NCBI GenBank assembly: GCA_964023205.1
Contig: OZ026850.1
Coordinates: 890,368-954,367 of the forward strand
Source: Lutraria lutraria
Lineage: Eukaryota; Mollusca; Bivalvia; Venerida; Mactridae
Reading direction: 5' to 3'
DNA: 64,000 nucleotides
Shown here: positions 24,330 through 37,332 of the stretch, in pieces
Position numbering within the stretch: the first letter of the stretch is position 1
How the letters are laid out: the number at the start of each line of letters is the position of its first letter
Position numbers and translations under genes: made by a program
The notes under the pieces: generated by a model
What the model was told of the DNA's origin: nothing
Database searches by the model: none
The model's input: only the letters and a program-made list of their open reading frames with translations

Positions 24330-25400
24330 CTTTAATTGTTAAATATTTTGTCTTGTTTCTAACAATTAGAGAAGTTTAATTATTCATGAAGAGTTGATGA
24401 AGAATTCTCTCTAATAAAGTAATCTAAGCGTGCGGAGTGTAGGAAGAATATTTTATATATTTACTTTTATATATACTGAAAACTTATCAGTAACCTGGTT
24501 AGGGCGATTTGGGAATCGAGGAGACAAGGGTTTTGTTATGCTATAATATAAATATACTGTAACAAGACTAAATAAATAAATTTGAATGAAATACAATTCC
24601 ATTTACTAACTATTCCTATAGCATAATAAATACATTAGATTCCTCGTAATGCAACAACAACCTAGAGACGCTAAGGAAAACCCTTAAACTGAGTGTAAAC
24701 TTAACTCAAATAATATCCGACCCGAGTACGAAATATTTTAGAACGAACCCATAAAACTAGCTAAACATTTACCAAATCCACATCAGAAAGAAATCACATT
24801 ACGTTCAGAACAAAAATACCAAAAATGAATAAATTCTTACCTCAATGTTTTGAGCATAATAATGATTTAACATATCATAAAACAACGTTTTGTCTTTCCA
24901 ACGTATTCCGTCTGTGTGCTAATTTACTACCCAAAACCAAACCTATATAGAGCTAAATTGCCACACCCGATATCGAGAATTACAAAACCCAGGGAATTCT
25001 CGTGGAATTCATGGCAAAAATATCGTACGATACTCAATTTATCCTAACATACTGAGGCTCGTAAATGTGGACTTATGAAAAATACCACTTGAATCAAGGT
25101 CACAAAAATATTAACTTACTTGTTACAGAAGCGATTTAAATATAACTTACATGAAAATGCTAGATTCAAAATGCAAACAATAATGCCCTATCTTTGCAAA
25201 ACAAAATCCAACAATTTACTCAAACATATACGATGCAATAATTTCCCTTCTTTACGTTGGTTAAATTTTTACTTAGTAACTCACATTTCAGAATTTCAAT
25301 TGTATAGAATTCCAATGCGTATAATAACTTTATTATGTCTGACGATGTGAATGTCATGTTCACAGAACTTAATATTACTGGGTAATCATTACTAATCAAT
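24330..25400. other. No gene seen
   Basis: AT-rich DNA with scattered short frames that show no domain, paired splice sites or homology to other parts of the window. Confidence 0.4.
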
Positions 25401-25404
25401 AACA

Positions 25405-25580
25405 TTATGGGGGGTTACATGATCTAGTTATTGTCTCTGATAGTAATCACAACCCCGTCGCCGCTGAGAGTTCAAATCCTACCGGACCCAGATTTCACAT
25501 TGTAGGTCGAAGGTCTTACCCAGATGCACGCACGTGGTCTTCTACCATTGTTATAGCTTTAAAAGTCACCAATAACTCTG
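25405..25580 (+). mobile_element. tRNA-derived SINE-like element
   Basis: A box-A-like stretch (tgatctagttattg, about 25421-25434) and a box-B-like stretch (agttcaaatcctacc, 25469-25483) are spaced like the internal promoter of a tRNA-related SINE. A non-tRNA tail with gtggtcttctaccatt follows. The cloverleaf is not convincing, so I do not call a functional tRNA. The 3' limit is uncertain. Confidence 0.4.
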
Positions 25581-26065
25581 AAAAAGAACCTATTTTTGAG
25601 AAAAATAATCACATAGATGTGATATGAAAGATACATTTTGTGTTACTAACAAGGCGTAAAACAGTGTTTGTTTCTGATTACATGCTCATGAGGAATAAGG
25701 AAGGCAGGCAGGGATTTTTGTTATTCTAGAAACCATGAGGAAAGGTAAAAAAATGTCACCACGGATATAGATAGATACCAGATTTATATAGCCATTATAT
25801 TCCATCCCTCGTGCCTTATAAAAAGTGTTTTAAAGGATTCATAGGATGAGTCGTGTAACCGGAAACAAACAGGTTTGTATGCCGTATGTAACAGCATATG
25901 ACGTTAAAAATGATCATTGATGCATTTTGTTCTATTCGGTTTTCTATTTTGATTTTATCTTACACTACAAGCACTGTGCTCTACCGACTGTGTTAATCGG
26001 ACTGACTCCCGTACACATAGAATTAATTTAACATACAAGGGGAACACTTCGGGCGTGCTCGATTG

Positions 26066-26233
26066 TCAGAACTAGGAGAACCCCAATGGAAGGCATCGGA
26101 GCAGAGTTCTGCCTGTTCCAGTGCAACATGTGGTGTGAGCGGAATCGGTAAGTGTAGACTGAACCAAAATGGTGGAAAGTTTGAGGAAACATGCGCCAAT
26201 ATAAAAATATCACTTTTGGTGCTCACTCAGTGA
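26066..26233 (+). pseudogene. Thrombospondin type-1-like exon fragment
   Basis: Reading from a possible acceptor (attgtcag) the frame gives EPQWKASEQSSACSSATCGV, with the Trp spacing and CSxTCGxG pattern of a TSP1 repeat, then further Cys residues before a TGA at 26231-26233. A ggtaagtg donor-like site lies inside, near 26140. No other exon of such a gene is visible nearby. It could be a decayed or duplicated exon, or an exon of a gene whose other exons lie far away. Confidence 0.35.
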
Positions 26234-26239
26234 AACATA

Positions 26240-27020
26240 TCTCGCTGTTTCGCCGAAAGAAACACTTATCCTTTATATTCTTATTTACATATTTCCAATG
26301 ACAAGTTACCAAGTTCTTTTTATATTCATTTTATCCGTTCTTGCAAACCCAAGTATATTCCTTTATTCGTTTGTATGTTAGGAATAAAGTTTAGAAAAAC
26401 AGTATGATAATATGTTTTAATAGAGTTTACAATGCATGCGACAGAACATCAAATTTCCTCATAGCGTAATTGGATATGCTCAATTTGTTACGGTGTGTGC
26501 TTCTATCATGAATATCAAACTAATTTAATATGTACTTCATACCATATGACATAAAATATTTGAATGATGAATTTGCAGACTATGTCCCATGGTATCCATA
26601 GACATATTTCAGCAAAGATAGCAACTTTCAACTTAAAATCTTGTCATCACCCTTTTTATGAAAGAAATTTTATTCTATGAATTACTGTTCGGGTAATTTA
26701 CGGCCAATGCAGTGACATGTACTGGTATAGATGTTTTCAGTCTTATAAAAGGTTTATCATTAGCAAGTGCTGTCATGGTGGTCTCAGTATCAAGTGGTAA
26801 TGTAATAATAAATGTTGAACACTGAATACTTAAATTACAAATTTAAATAAGCCACACTTTGTCTCTCTTATAGAAAGCCTCTACGGACAGTTTTTTTTGG
26901 GTATCGATAAAGTTTTCGGGCCTTGGTCGCACAACTGATGTATCATTAACTTCAAAAAAATCTAAAAGGAATATGCTGCGGGGAGGTCATCCAAAGTATT
27001 CAATTGTTGATACTGTGGAA
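26240..27020. other. No gene seen
   Basis: AT-rich sequence between the TSP1-like fragment and the 17-bp minisatellite, with no supported frame. Confidence 0.4.
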
Positions 27021-27029
27021 TTGGAATTC

Positions 27030-29365
27030 GCCTTAATGTACGTTTGTCTTTATGTACAGTAAGACTTTATGTACATTTGTCTTTATGTACATTTGCCTTT
27101 ATATACATGTGTATTTATGGACAGTTGTCTTTATGTACATTTGCCTTTATATGCAGGTGTATTTATGCACAGTTGTCTTTATGTACAGTTAGTCTTTAAG
27201 TAAGTTGATTTATATGTATGTTGGCTTTTATGTACAGTTGGTCTTTATGTAAGTAGGCCTTAATGTAAGTTGGCCTTTATGTACAGTTAGTCTTTATGTA
27301 CAGTTAGTCTTTATGTACAGTTGACCTTTATGTACAGTTGTCTTTATTTACAGATAGTCTTTATGTACAGTTGGTCTTTATGTACAGTTGGTCTTTATGT
27401 ATAGTTGGTCTTTATGTACAGTTAGTCTTTATTTACAGATTGTCTTTATATACAGTTGGTCTTTATGTACAGTTCGTCTTCATGTACAGTTGGTCTTTAT
27501 GTACAGTTAGTCTTTATGTACAGATAGTCTTTATATACAGTTGGTCTTTATGTACAGTTGGTCTTTATATACAGTTGGTCTTTATATACAATTGGTCTTT
27601 ATGTACAGTTGGTCTTTATATACAATTGGTCTTTATGTACAGATAGTCTTCATGTACAGGTGTATCTATGCACAGTTGGTCTTTATACACAGTTGGTCTT
27701 TATACACAGTTGGTCTTTATGTACAATTGGTATTTATGTACAGTTCGTCTTTATGTACAGTTAGTCTTTATGTACAGTTGGTCTTTATGTACAGATAGTC
27801 TTTATATACAGTTGGTCTTTATCTACAGTTAGTCTTTATATACAGTTGGTTTTATATACAGTTGGTCTGTATATACAGTTGTCTTTATGTACAGTTAATC
27901 TTTATGTACAGTTGGTCTTTATGTACAGTTAGTCTTTATATACAGTTGTCTTTATGTACAGTTAGTCTTTATGTACAGTTAGTTTTTATGTACAGTCGGT
28001 CTTTATATACAGTTGTCTTTATGTACAGTTAGTCTTTATGTACAGTTAGTTTTTATGTACAGTCGGTCTTTATATACAGTTGTCTTTATGTACAGTTAGT
28101 CTTTATATACAGTTGGTCTTTATATACAGTTTGTCTTGATGTACAGTTGGTCATTATATGCATTTGTCTTTATATACAGTTGGGCGTTATATACAGTTGG
28201 TCTGTATGTACAGTTGGTCTTTGTATACAGTTTGTCTTTATGTACAGTAAGTCTTTATGTACAGTTGGTCTTTATATACAATTGGTCTTCATGTACAGAT
28301 AGTCTTCATGTACAGGTGTATCTATGCACAGTTGGTCTTTATATACAGTTGGTCTTTATACACAGTTGGTCTTTATGTACAATTGGTCTTTATGTACAGT
28401 TCGTCTTTATGTACAGTTAGTCTTTATGTACAGTTGGTCTTTATGTACAGATAGTCTTTATAAACAGTTGGTCTTTATCTACAGTAAGTCTTTATATACA
28501 GTTGGTTTTATATACAGTTGGTCTGTATATACAGTTGTCTTTATGTACAGTAAGTCTTAATGTACAGTTAATCTTTATGTACAGTTGGTCTTTATGTACA
28601 GTTAGTCTTTATATACAGTTGTCTTGATGTACAGTTAGTCTTTATGTACAGTTAGTCTTTATGTAGAGTCGGTCTTTATATACAGTTGTCTTTATGTACA
28701 GTTAGTCTTTATATACAGTTGGTCTTTATATACAGTTGGGCGTTATATACAGTTGGTCTGTATGTACAGTTGGTCTTTGTATACAGTTGGGCGTTATATA
28801 CAGTTGGTCTGTATGTACAGTTGGTCTTTGTATACAGTTTGTCTTTATGTACAGTAAGTCTTTATGTACAGTTGGTCTTTATGTACAGTTGGTCTTTATA
28901 TACTGTTGTCTTCGTGCATAGTTGGTCTTTATATACCGTTGTCTTCGTGTATAGTTGGTCTTTATGTAAAGTTGTCTTTACAGTTATTCTTTCTGTAAAG
29001 TTGTCTTCATGTACAGTTGTTTTCATGTACAGTTGTCTTTTTGTACAGTTGTCTTTATGTACAGTTGTCTTTATGTACAGTTGTCTTTTTGTACATTTGG
29101 TCTTTATGTACAGTTGTCTTTATGTACATTTGGTCTTTATGTTAAGTTTTCTTTATATACAGTTGTCTTCGTGTACAGTTGGTCTTTTTGTACAGTTGTT
29201 CTTCATGTAAAGTTGTTTTTACGTACAGTTAGTCTTTCTGTAAAGTTGTCTTTATGTACAGTTGTCTTTATGTACATTTGGTCTTTATGTTCAGTTTTCT
29301 TTATCTACAGTTGCCTTTATGTACAGTTAGTCTTTATGTATAGTTGGTCTTTGTGTTTTCGGTAT
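27030..29365. repeat. 17-bp minisatellite, intergenic region A-B
   Basis: Roughly 130 units of TACAGTTGGTCTTTATG and variants (gttagtc, gttgtct, tatataca). Because 17 is not a multiple of 3 and common variants lack stops, all three forward frames stay open for long stretches and give peptides with a 17-residue period (up to 174 residues). These are not genes. The same family returns at 56270-56960. Confidence 0.95.
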
Positions 29366-29369
29366 TTAC

Positions 29370-30200
29370 TAGTTGTCAGTTAATTATGTTTACTTGTATG
29401 GGATCGCATTGATAAAGGAACAAAAAATAACAGTTATGTAACAAAATGTAACAGTTCAGCGCTAATAAAGAATTATTTAACTACATAACATAATTAACTT
29501 ATCTGAAGGACGTATATTCTATGCGTATGTTCATGAATATTATCCACCAGACGTTATAATTATCTTAGCGAGACATTTATGCAGTTATAAAAACAAGCTT
29601 GTATGGGACCAATAGACAATTCTACTATCGTGTTCCATATTCAACCTTTTGAATAGATTATTATCGATCGTAATTTGATAGTCTATACTTCAGCTTGAAA
29701 TATTATATGACGCCTTTTAAATATGTACATTTCATACAGATTTCAATCAAAATCAATAGAGCGATTTTCGTTCGGAGGAAAAATATTTAAACCTGCAGAG
29801 CGTCTATCAACATGTATACTGCAACACACTCTTTCGAGTATTTCGTGCTGGTGCGCGTAATCATGTTCACAATCACGTCGCAAGTTAAAACGCTTAGAAA
29901 TATTCACGTTATTAAGGATAATTAAATGAAAAATAAATTTGAATGCCTCATAGCTAGTGTTCACATATATTTTTGGATTTACGTCTTTTGGATGGAAAAC
30001 GTAAGCTTACAATATTATTATCAATTATAATTAAGGGTTTGCAATACGCTTCGTACATAAGTATAGAGTTACAAAATTTTGGTTATATGGTTTCCGGAAA
30101 CTACTTTTTCAACACTAGGTACTCGTTTTCAAGAATCATTCTCATAATGGCAGACTTTCAAACGTTTGTATTATTCGCGATTGATAAATTCGGCATCAAT
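29370..30200. other. No gene seen
   Basis: Short frames on both strands only, without domains or convincing splice sites. Confidence 0.4.
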
Positions 30201-30210
30201 TTCATATTAA

Positions 30211-30743
30211 AGGGGCATGCCCTGGAACTGAAGCGTCTCGAATATAAATCAAATTGGTATCATTTGAATGCCAAAATCAATTAATGAAAGTCCTGTAAAA
30301 TATTTACGAAATGTCCCGCTATTTGACTCAAAATACACATTTCAAGATTTACCAAACCTGCCGATTACGCCTTTCGGGATCTATCAAAAGCGGAAAAAAT
30401 GTCAACAAACTGTGAAATGGTAAGTATTGCTCATGTCATGTTCATTGTTTGCGACATAAAGCTTATATATCGATCAATTATAGGTAAATATCATTGTTTT
30501 GCTGCTTGAAAGGCAGCGCGACGCTAAGTTAAATTCTCAGACGAATCGGAAATATCGTTGTCGTCAATAAAAGGCTTGTAAGCCTTTTATTGAAACCGGC
30601 ATATAAATACCCACGCGTGCGTTATAGGGCCATTTTTGAAGGCACATTCTTCTTTGACTTTTCGGTAATAATTGTTTTTACAAGTGATAAACGCATTTTT
30701 GGTGTATACAACCCAAGACACAGCAGTTCCTGGGCATGCCCCT
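30211..30743. mobile_element. TTAA-flanked MITE (piggyBac-like), 533 bp
   Basis: The left end AGGGGCATGCCCTGGAACTG and right end CAGTTCCTGGGCATGCCCCT are inverted repeats with one mismatch. Both sides are flanked directly by TTAA (30207-30210 and 30744-30747), the target duplication typical of piggyBac. No transposase is inside. Confidence 0.8.
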
Positions 30744-30749
30744 TTAAAA

Positions 30750-32020
30750 GAGAAACAGATTGTTTCCATCGTTTATTCCCACGGTAGCCATGATGAAAAG
30801 TAGTCCGTGAACAACAATAATGGCGGACAGCATGTCCGAGGCATTGTTTTTAGATAAACGATTGATGATTTTGCAGTTTATTCTAATAGTAAGTATTTAC
30901 TTAAAAGCCGGGCACGTACTAAAAGCATAAAATCTTGCTTTATATAAATTTCTTCATGTCGTCTTAGATAACTACATATATTTCCTATATATTCACGTGG
31001 TAATATTTTAATGACTCAGATATAAAAAGTAGTCTTGATCGATATGGTCGCAGACTCTTCAAAGCTGTACCCTCCGGTTGACTGTTTTGTCCTTCATTAT
31101 TTGTATAGCCGTTAAAAATTACGTACACAAATTACGTAAATAATTGATAAACGGACACAGAAATAGAAAAACAAAAGACAGCAAACGATGAGCAGCAAAT
31201 ATAATTAACAGGTTGGTTGCATTCGTTCTCCAGAAGTTATAGCTCTTTAAACAAAAAATAGGTAAGTCATCTACCGAATTATGATGTTACATCGCAAAGA
31301 TTTAAGATTCATAACTTTGTCTGTATACAAGTGCTCAACAGTTTTAATAAAATTCACAGGAAGTAGTGACGGGCCTGCCATGGTAAAATACTGTAATACT
31401 AGTGAATTGCCACTCTTACTAAGAATTATAAGAGACATTATTTACATTATAATAAAACATCAAATTATCACAAGGTTCATGTATAAAAGATTTTGATATT
31501 GCATATTATTACATAATACATGTTTAATGTTGCATATATGCAGAAATGAAAAAAAATGCCACAGAATTCGATTTACTGTCGATTTACTGCAAAAGAAATG
31601 TGATCATTGAGTAAGATGGTGTCTGCCGAAGATTCTCGATAATTACTCATAACTGTCTTTCGGGCAGTGAAATCTTTCAACAATACACAGTACATGTATA
31701 CAATAAACAGAAGTAAAGAAAAACTAGGAAGGCTTTTTATGGAGGCCAGCATATTGTTTTAGTTTTATATCCAGGATATTCCGAATTTCGGCATATTATA
31801 TACAGTACATATAAAATGTAATAGGTAAAAATTAATGTAGTCGACCGAGATGTGCCGAATGGGTCATTATCAATAAAAAGAAGTCTGCCGAGGGTCGGTG
31901 TTTTTTTGTCTGCTCCCTCAAAACGTACGGGTAATATTCGGTGAGGCATCCGCGAGTGCAATAGGTTACACCAGGGATTGATATTTCATTCACGGTTATG
32001 TATTGTTCTTGATTATACTA
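30750..32020. other. No gene seen
   Basis: AT-rich sequence; frames at 31281 and 31737 have no recognisable domain. Confidence 0.4.
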
Positions 32021-32029
32021 ATGAGACAA

Positions 32030-32785
32030 AGCTACATGGTGTGACATAATAAACTTAAACAAGAATAAAGAACAAAAAGAATTTTTGAATCAATTTGTTT
32101 AACGTATTGATAAGTAATCAAGCAGTAAAAATATTGGCAAACTTCAATGGTTAAATTGACGTTAAAAACGTCCAGGGGGTAACAGTGGGGTAGGTTTTCT
32201 ATCTATCTATATCTATACTGCACACGTTCAAAATTAAAATCATGGCAGGTGGTAGTAAGGCTACTTGCATAGATCAAGGGTATAAACTAAATACAAACAA
32301 AAAATACATGTAGTTAAAAAAATGATCTTGTACCAAAAATATAACAATAAGAGAAAATACTACAAATGGAAATAATTCAAAAGAGATTCAAGCGATTCGA
32401 CAACAACCTCAACTGCTCAAAGCGCAAACACAACCTAACATTAAAACAGCTTATGTCAGATATCGTGATTAAAACTGATGTATAGTCCCGATAATGTGAC
32501 ACAAACTTGAACAAGAATAAAATAAAACACAATGAGATGTTTTTAACTTACGTCTTTTTTATTGATAAATATTCAAGTATTAAATACATAAATGAACAAT
32601 AAAACGATCATGAACATAAAATTGAGTGGTTAGATAAAATGTACGTAAATAACGACCAGGGAATAACACTGTAGGTAGGCTTTTGATCTTGTACCAAAAA
32701 GATAAAGTTAAAAGAAAAATATTACAAATGAATTGGTCAAATAAACAGATGGGAAAAGATCAAGCAATATTTTAAACCAAAAAAA
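32030..32785. repeat. Diverged direct duplication, ~470-bp spacing
   Basis: Two segments share an ordered set of motifs: aacaagaataaa (near 32060 and 32512), attgataa, and gatcttgtaccaaaaa with the following attacaaatg (near 32320 and 32685). This looks like an old tandem duplication of non-coding DNA. Confidence 0.55.
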
Positions 32786-32789
32786 GGCA

Positions 32790-33800
32790 GACCCTAATAT
32801 TAAGCAAAGGCAGTGACCAGAAATTAATGATCTAGTACCTATTTTGTTGGTTTTGTTATAAGTTAGGTAGGACTAGAATTTATAAAAATTGTATATATAT
32901 ACTAGTATGTCACTGTTCAAGATTCAATTCATTATTCACAGCTTACACAATGTAAATACATGTGAACATGTGTAAATACAGTTTAAAAGTGGTTGTATTT
33001 GCAATATAAAATAATGAAGATAGAAATTATCTATATGATTATCAAAATTAAGTGACTGAACATTTGTTTTAAATTTGTATCTGTCTATCACTTATCTATG
33101 TATTTCTTTTTGTTTCACCGGGAACAAGTGTGACGTTCGGCCGGTCAATCTACATTTGTAGTTTAAATCCCACGTAGCCTTGATACAGACTGTTTCAAGG
33201 CAGTATAGATTGTGCTTTCTCCTCGATATCTTATGTATATATATGTCTGAATTTGGTCGGATATTGGAAATGTGGGATATTTTGTGTTTTCTTTTTCTAG
33301 AAATTATTCTTTTATAGTAATGATTAATTGTACGATAGCATCTACACATTGTACTTCTTTTTGCAGAAGATCTCTCCATAGAATTAATGTACCATTTACT
33401 ATTATATATATTAATTAATTTAAGCCCAAAATCTTATTTTACGAATTATCATAAACGCCGAAATATTACTTTTAGAGTATGCTCATAAATCAGTTTTATG
33501 TCAGAAATTGATATGCAAAGGTCTTATAACAGAATATAAAAAAATGCGATGTCACTAGAAATTACTCATGAAAATATACGTCTAATAAAACTAACCACAA
33601 AGAAGGCGCCACAGATCTAAGCATTTAGCAGAATTGTTGAATAGACACGCAAATTAAACAATTATGTATGTAGCCTGCCAGTAAACCTGCGCATAACGAG
33701 TAATTTGATAGCTATACTCGTATATGTACAAAGTTGCTACTAGCGACCGCCTTATACTTGCATTTCACATGACTGGTCGAGAGAACGCAGAACTTGGATA
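32790..33800. other. No gene seen
   Basis: A minus-strand frame of 95 codons (33092-33379) lacks any known motif. The agtttaaatccc near 33159 resembles a tRNA box B, but no box A pairs with it. Confidence 0.35.
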
Positions 33801-33829
33801 TGAGCTTGTTACACTGAAATATCTACATT

Positions 33830-34200
33830 CTAGGTTTGATATTTTATTTCTACCATTTTATAAATCTTTCATTATATTCAATTTTACTTTATTTTTAGTT
33901 ACCGTATGTTTGAATAAATAAATTGAAAATAAACTTAGTTAAATTTTCTCCCTGTTGTCTTTATTAGTGGGTGGAGTACGCGAAAAGTAAAAAATATTTA
34001 GTGTTTGAATTTATAATAACAAATCGCTATACATACTGTGATGACCAGCGAATTTGATTAGATAAACCGCAAAGGAAGTAATTGAGGAATAAAATAGGCA
34101 TAATCTGCTTTGTACGAATCGGTGACTTATCGATAAATTGGTTCGTCTACCGTTGCCAATAGTGACCGTCGAATGTTTGGCTTGTCACCTGACCGAGAGG
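33830..34200. repeat. Dispersed repeat, related to 36600-36825
   Basis: The stretches ccgttgccaatagtgac (34150-34166) and gtgggtggagtacgcgaaaagtaaaa (33968-33993) recur, diverged, as ccgttgtcaatagtgac (near 36622) and ggtgggtgaagtatgggaaaagtaaaa (near 36794), with similar AT-rich sequence beside them, though in a different order. Possibly an old transposon. Confidence 0.4.
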
Positions 34201-34399
34201 CATATCACACACTTGCTAGTATGGGGGAAATTGCTTAAGGTTTATTCCGGCAATCGCCGTATTTTAAATGTCTCAATGCCAGGTACCGCCACATTTTGGA
34301 TAGGACAGGTAAATCCGTCAAGAGTATGTATTGACTATATTCGGTGTAAATAATGTGTTAAATATGATTCTATTTGTTCTGATTTTACAAGCAATACTA

Positions 34400-36300
34400 A
34401 CGTATAAGTGTTGAAATTTGATTTCAACGTATCAAAGACAAAACATAAAAAATTATGAACAAAATATGAACAAAAATAGGTAGTGTTATCAAACTCGGAT
34501 AGTTTGACAATAAATAAAATTAATTTGAAAGTATATGATTGAAGGTAATAAATGCTTTGATTTTTTAGTCACTTTGATGCATAAAATTTAGAAGTTTAGA
34601 ATTATTCAAATCCAAACAATATTGAATAGTATTCGGGTGAACATAGTGCCTATTTTCATTCATCTATGAAAGCTATCTAAACATTTTACGGAATTTGCAT
34701 ATATTCAGTTACTCGTGAGTTTCATTCGGGATGCCCTCGTGGCAGAAATTCTTATAATTGTAGGATTCAGGTTTATGGTAATCATTTATCTACATTTCAC
34801 GCATATTCAAGATGTATAATGTGCGCTAGTTTTGCCACAAATGGTTTAGCACCAGGATATGTCCGACGTTAAAACATAGCGGCTTCACATAGTCCTTATT
34901 GTTCTTCAATACATGTTACGATTTTGATGAAATGCTAGATTCAATATACTGTGTGACATGAAATATCGGTTTCAATGATTCGAACAAACTACTTGAGAGT
35001 AAGTATCTATTATAATCCAAACATTCATAAAATGAAGTATCAATGAAATAACAAATAATTAATCATTCATTATATATAAAAACATAACTATGATTCAATA
35101 CTTTATTTTCAATCACTGTATGCACATTACATTTTAATATCACAATTTAACTTCATTGTATACAGACTATACCCCCCAAAAAATTGCCCCGTTTAAACCC
35201 TAAATTATGCAGCTGCCGGAAGAGCAAAAGGGGGTTAATTAAAACGATGCAGTATACTAAATGACATTCTTTGTGTGTCTGTGACATTTGGTCTACGCTT
35301 CTGGTCTGTTCTAAATACCTGTAGTTACAAGTATTGTTATATTTTTGTAAATCCTCGAAGTTTGTATCGAGTTTCATTCGATATCAATATCTGTCTGGTT
35401 TACTAGCCAATGCAAGTAAAAAATGTTTACTGAAAAATATTTAGTAGTAACGTGATACTTCATGCAGTATGAATTATGGTTTCATATTTTATACCGAAGA
35501 CGTATTTTGCATGACCGTAAGAGGGTATATACATTTTTAAGTAAAGATAAGGTCCTGGTAGATTTTAGCCATTCTCAAGTTACTTTACAACACGGTGATA
35601 TAATCCCTGATAAATTGCATTAAACTTCCCATCATCATTCGGCATACACCGACCAACTTCGCCGAGATGAAGTACAGAATCGATCGAAGTGTTCCGAATG
35701 TTCCCAGCACATGCGCAAAAACGTTGGTTTCTTCTTCTTATTAAGAGGGAAATAACCGAATGAAACCGGAGCTATTATTATCGCATACGTAATATCACGT
35801 GTCCTAAAATCCTGATCACGGATTGGAGGACACTTTATATAAATTGTTTGATACTTTGAAAACCGTTATGCATGCAACGAATGGATTTAACATATTAAGT
35901 GAACAATTATACTTGTATATACCCGTAGAATGGTTAAAAGCAAAACTTTCTTAACTTTTAAAACACATACAATATGTATTCATACTCTTTTACATAAACT
36001 GCTGTACGAAAAGTGAATTAATGAAGAATATTTTATAGACTTGTGTGTTAAACAAAAATATGTTCGTAAACAGGACGCTGTCATTACGTGCCACATAGAA
36101 GGAGAAAAATGGCGGATTGTTGACCCTTGCTAAGACATAATTCATGTAAGACATAATTATAATATTTTTTTTCTGTATGTGTGTAATGCATTAAATCAAC
36201 ACGAATTTAATAAAATGTAGAACGATATATATAAACGGGAAACAAAACACCATAAATTTGGTCCTAAAGGTACTTTTATCATCAAAATTCCATTGAATAG
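34400..36300. other. No gene seen
   Basis: Intergenic AT-rich DNA left of gene B. The region should hold part of its 5' control sequence, but I cannot place a promoter in it. Confidence 0.35.
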
Positions 36301-36308
36301 ATACGTGC

Positions 36309-36411
36309 AGAGGCGGATCCAGGATTTCAGGCTAGGGCGGGGGTCGTAATATTTAAGAAAATTGGTTATAACTTTGAATGCACCCCACCCTTGAATCCGC
36401 TAGTTCATATT
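36309..36411. mobile_element. Small MITE remnant starting CAGAGGCGGATCCAGG
   Basis: CAGAGGCGGATCCAGG at the left is matched imperfectly by cttgaatccgctag at the right in inverted orientation. The style resembles hAT MITEs. No clear target duplication. Confidence 0.35.
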
Positions 36412-36940
36412 CAAAAAAAAAATTATTATGTGTACATGTACTTTTAAATCACTAGTGACTATGATACAGTGCGCCTCATGGAAGATTAAGCTTGTAAAAT
36501 ATGGCGTCATTTTATTTTCTTCTTCCCTCTGGAATAAGGGTGAGATTTCGTTGGTTCAACTATTTCAAACATGATGTAGCTTAGAACGATACCGTGACTT
36601 GTTGTTAATTTGATTGGCCCACCGTTGTCAATAGTGACAGCTTGCCATATGACCACTTTCTCCGTCGGATGTTATTTCTGCCATCATATAAATATTAATT
36701 CATTATAATTTATTTTACTTATTTTTTTTGATAACCGTGTTTGCATGAATTATAGAATGAAGTTGGTTTTACTTTCTAGTTTACGTACGTATTGGTGGGT
36801 GAAGTATGGGAAAAGTAAAATCACTTAAACAGACATAGTGATGGTTTCCCGAGTAATTGTGTTTTTAAAAGCGATCATTTTTATCAAAATGATCATAAAT
36901 ATTATCATTATAAAACTATTAAGATATTGAAAACAAAGTT

Positions 36941-36968
36941 TATATAACGGGGCCGACCTTTCATCAGT
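36941..36968 (+). promoter_or_regulatory. Weak core-promoter candidate for gene B
   Basis: TATATAA followed 23 bases later by TCAGT, about 170 bp before the 2A exon. The spacing is shorter than the usual 28-32, so this is only a candidate. Confidence 0.2.
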
Positions 36969-37140
36969 ACTAATTAAGTGGAGTTTGACCGTGTCACCAA
37001 GACATACAAGAGTTGTTTCCCTTTTACCATTTTTTGTTCACTATTTCCCGCCTCTTTACAAATGCAGTCGTCTGACACAGTTCGTTAGGACAGTTTGATT
37101 ATTTTACTGCAGTTTATATATTTATTTGTGTTATTTTCAG

Positions 37141-37332
37141 ATATAAATATGGGTGTAGACCTTACAACCTACCGATGTAGGGTGGGAACGTTTGTCCCTC
37201 AAAGGGGCGCGGGACTGATGATGATGCCGGTCTTTATTGATTTTAGTAAATTAGTGAAGATGATTGGAGTCGTGATATTTATCAAAATGTTGTTGTTCCG
37301 GGCGGGTATAGAACAAAACCCAGGACCTACCA
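37141..37332 (+). CDS. Gene B leader exon with 2A-like motif
   Basis: A 192-bp exon after ttattttcag, with ATG at 37149 and a gtaag donor after the codons for NPGPT. The peptide has a hydrophobic stretch (MIGVVIFIKMLLF) directly before RAGIEQNPGP. This is the layout of 2A sequences, where a helical upstream part and NPG/P cause the ribosome to skip a peptide bond between Gly and Pro. The usual Asp of DxExNPGP is Gly here, so activity is uncertain. Similar leaders that also act as signal peptides are known from sea-urchin NLR genes. Frame reading from 37095 adds intron sequence and is not preferred. A nearly identical exon starts gene C. Confidence 0.75.

Noticed and set aside
27338..29383. 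Many overlapping frames of 60-174 codons with YSWSLYTVGLYVQLVF-like peptides
   Set aside because: They are translations of the 17-bp minisatellite; all three forward frames stay open because the unit lacks stops, and the peptides simply repeat with a 17-residue period.
33092..33379. 95-codon minus-strand frame
   Set aside because: No domain, no splice support and basic low-information composition; the frame is likely by chance.
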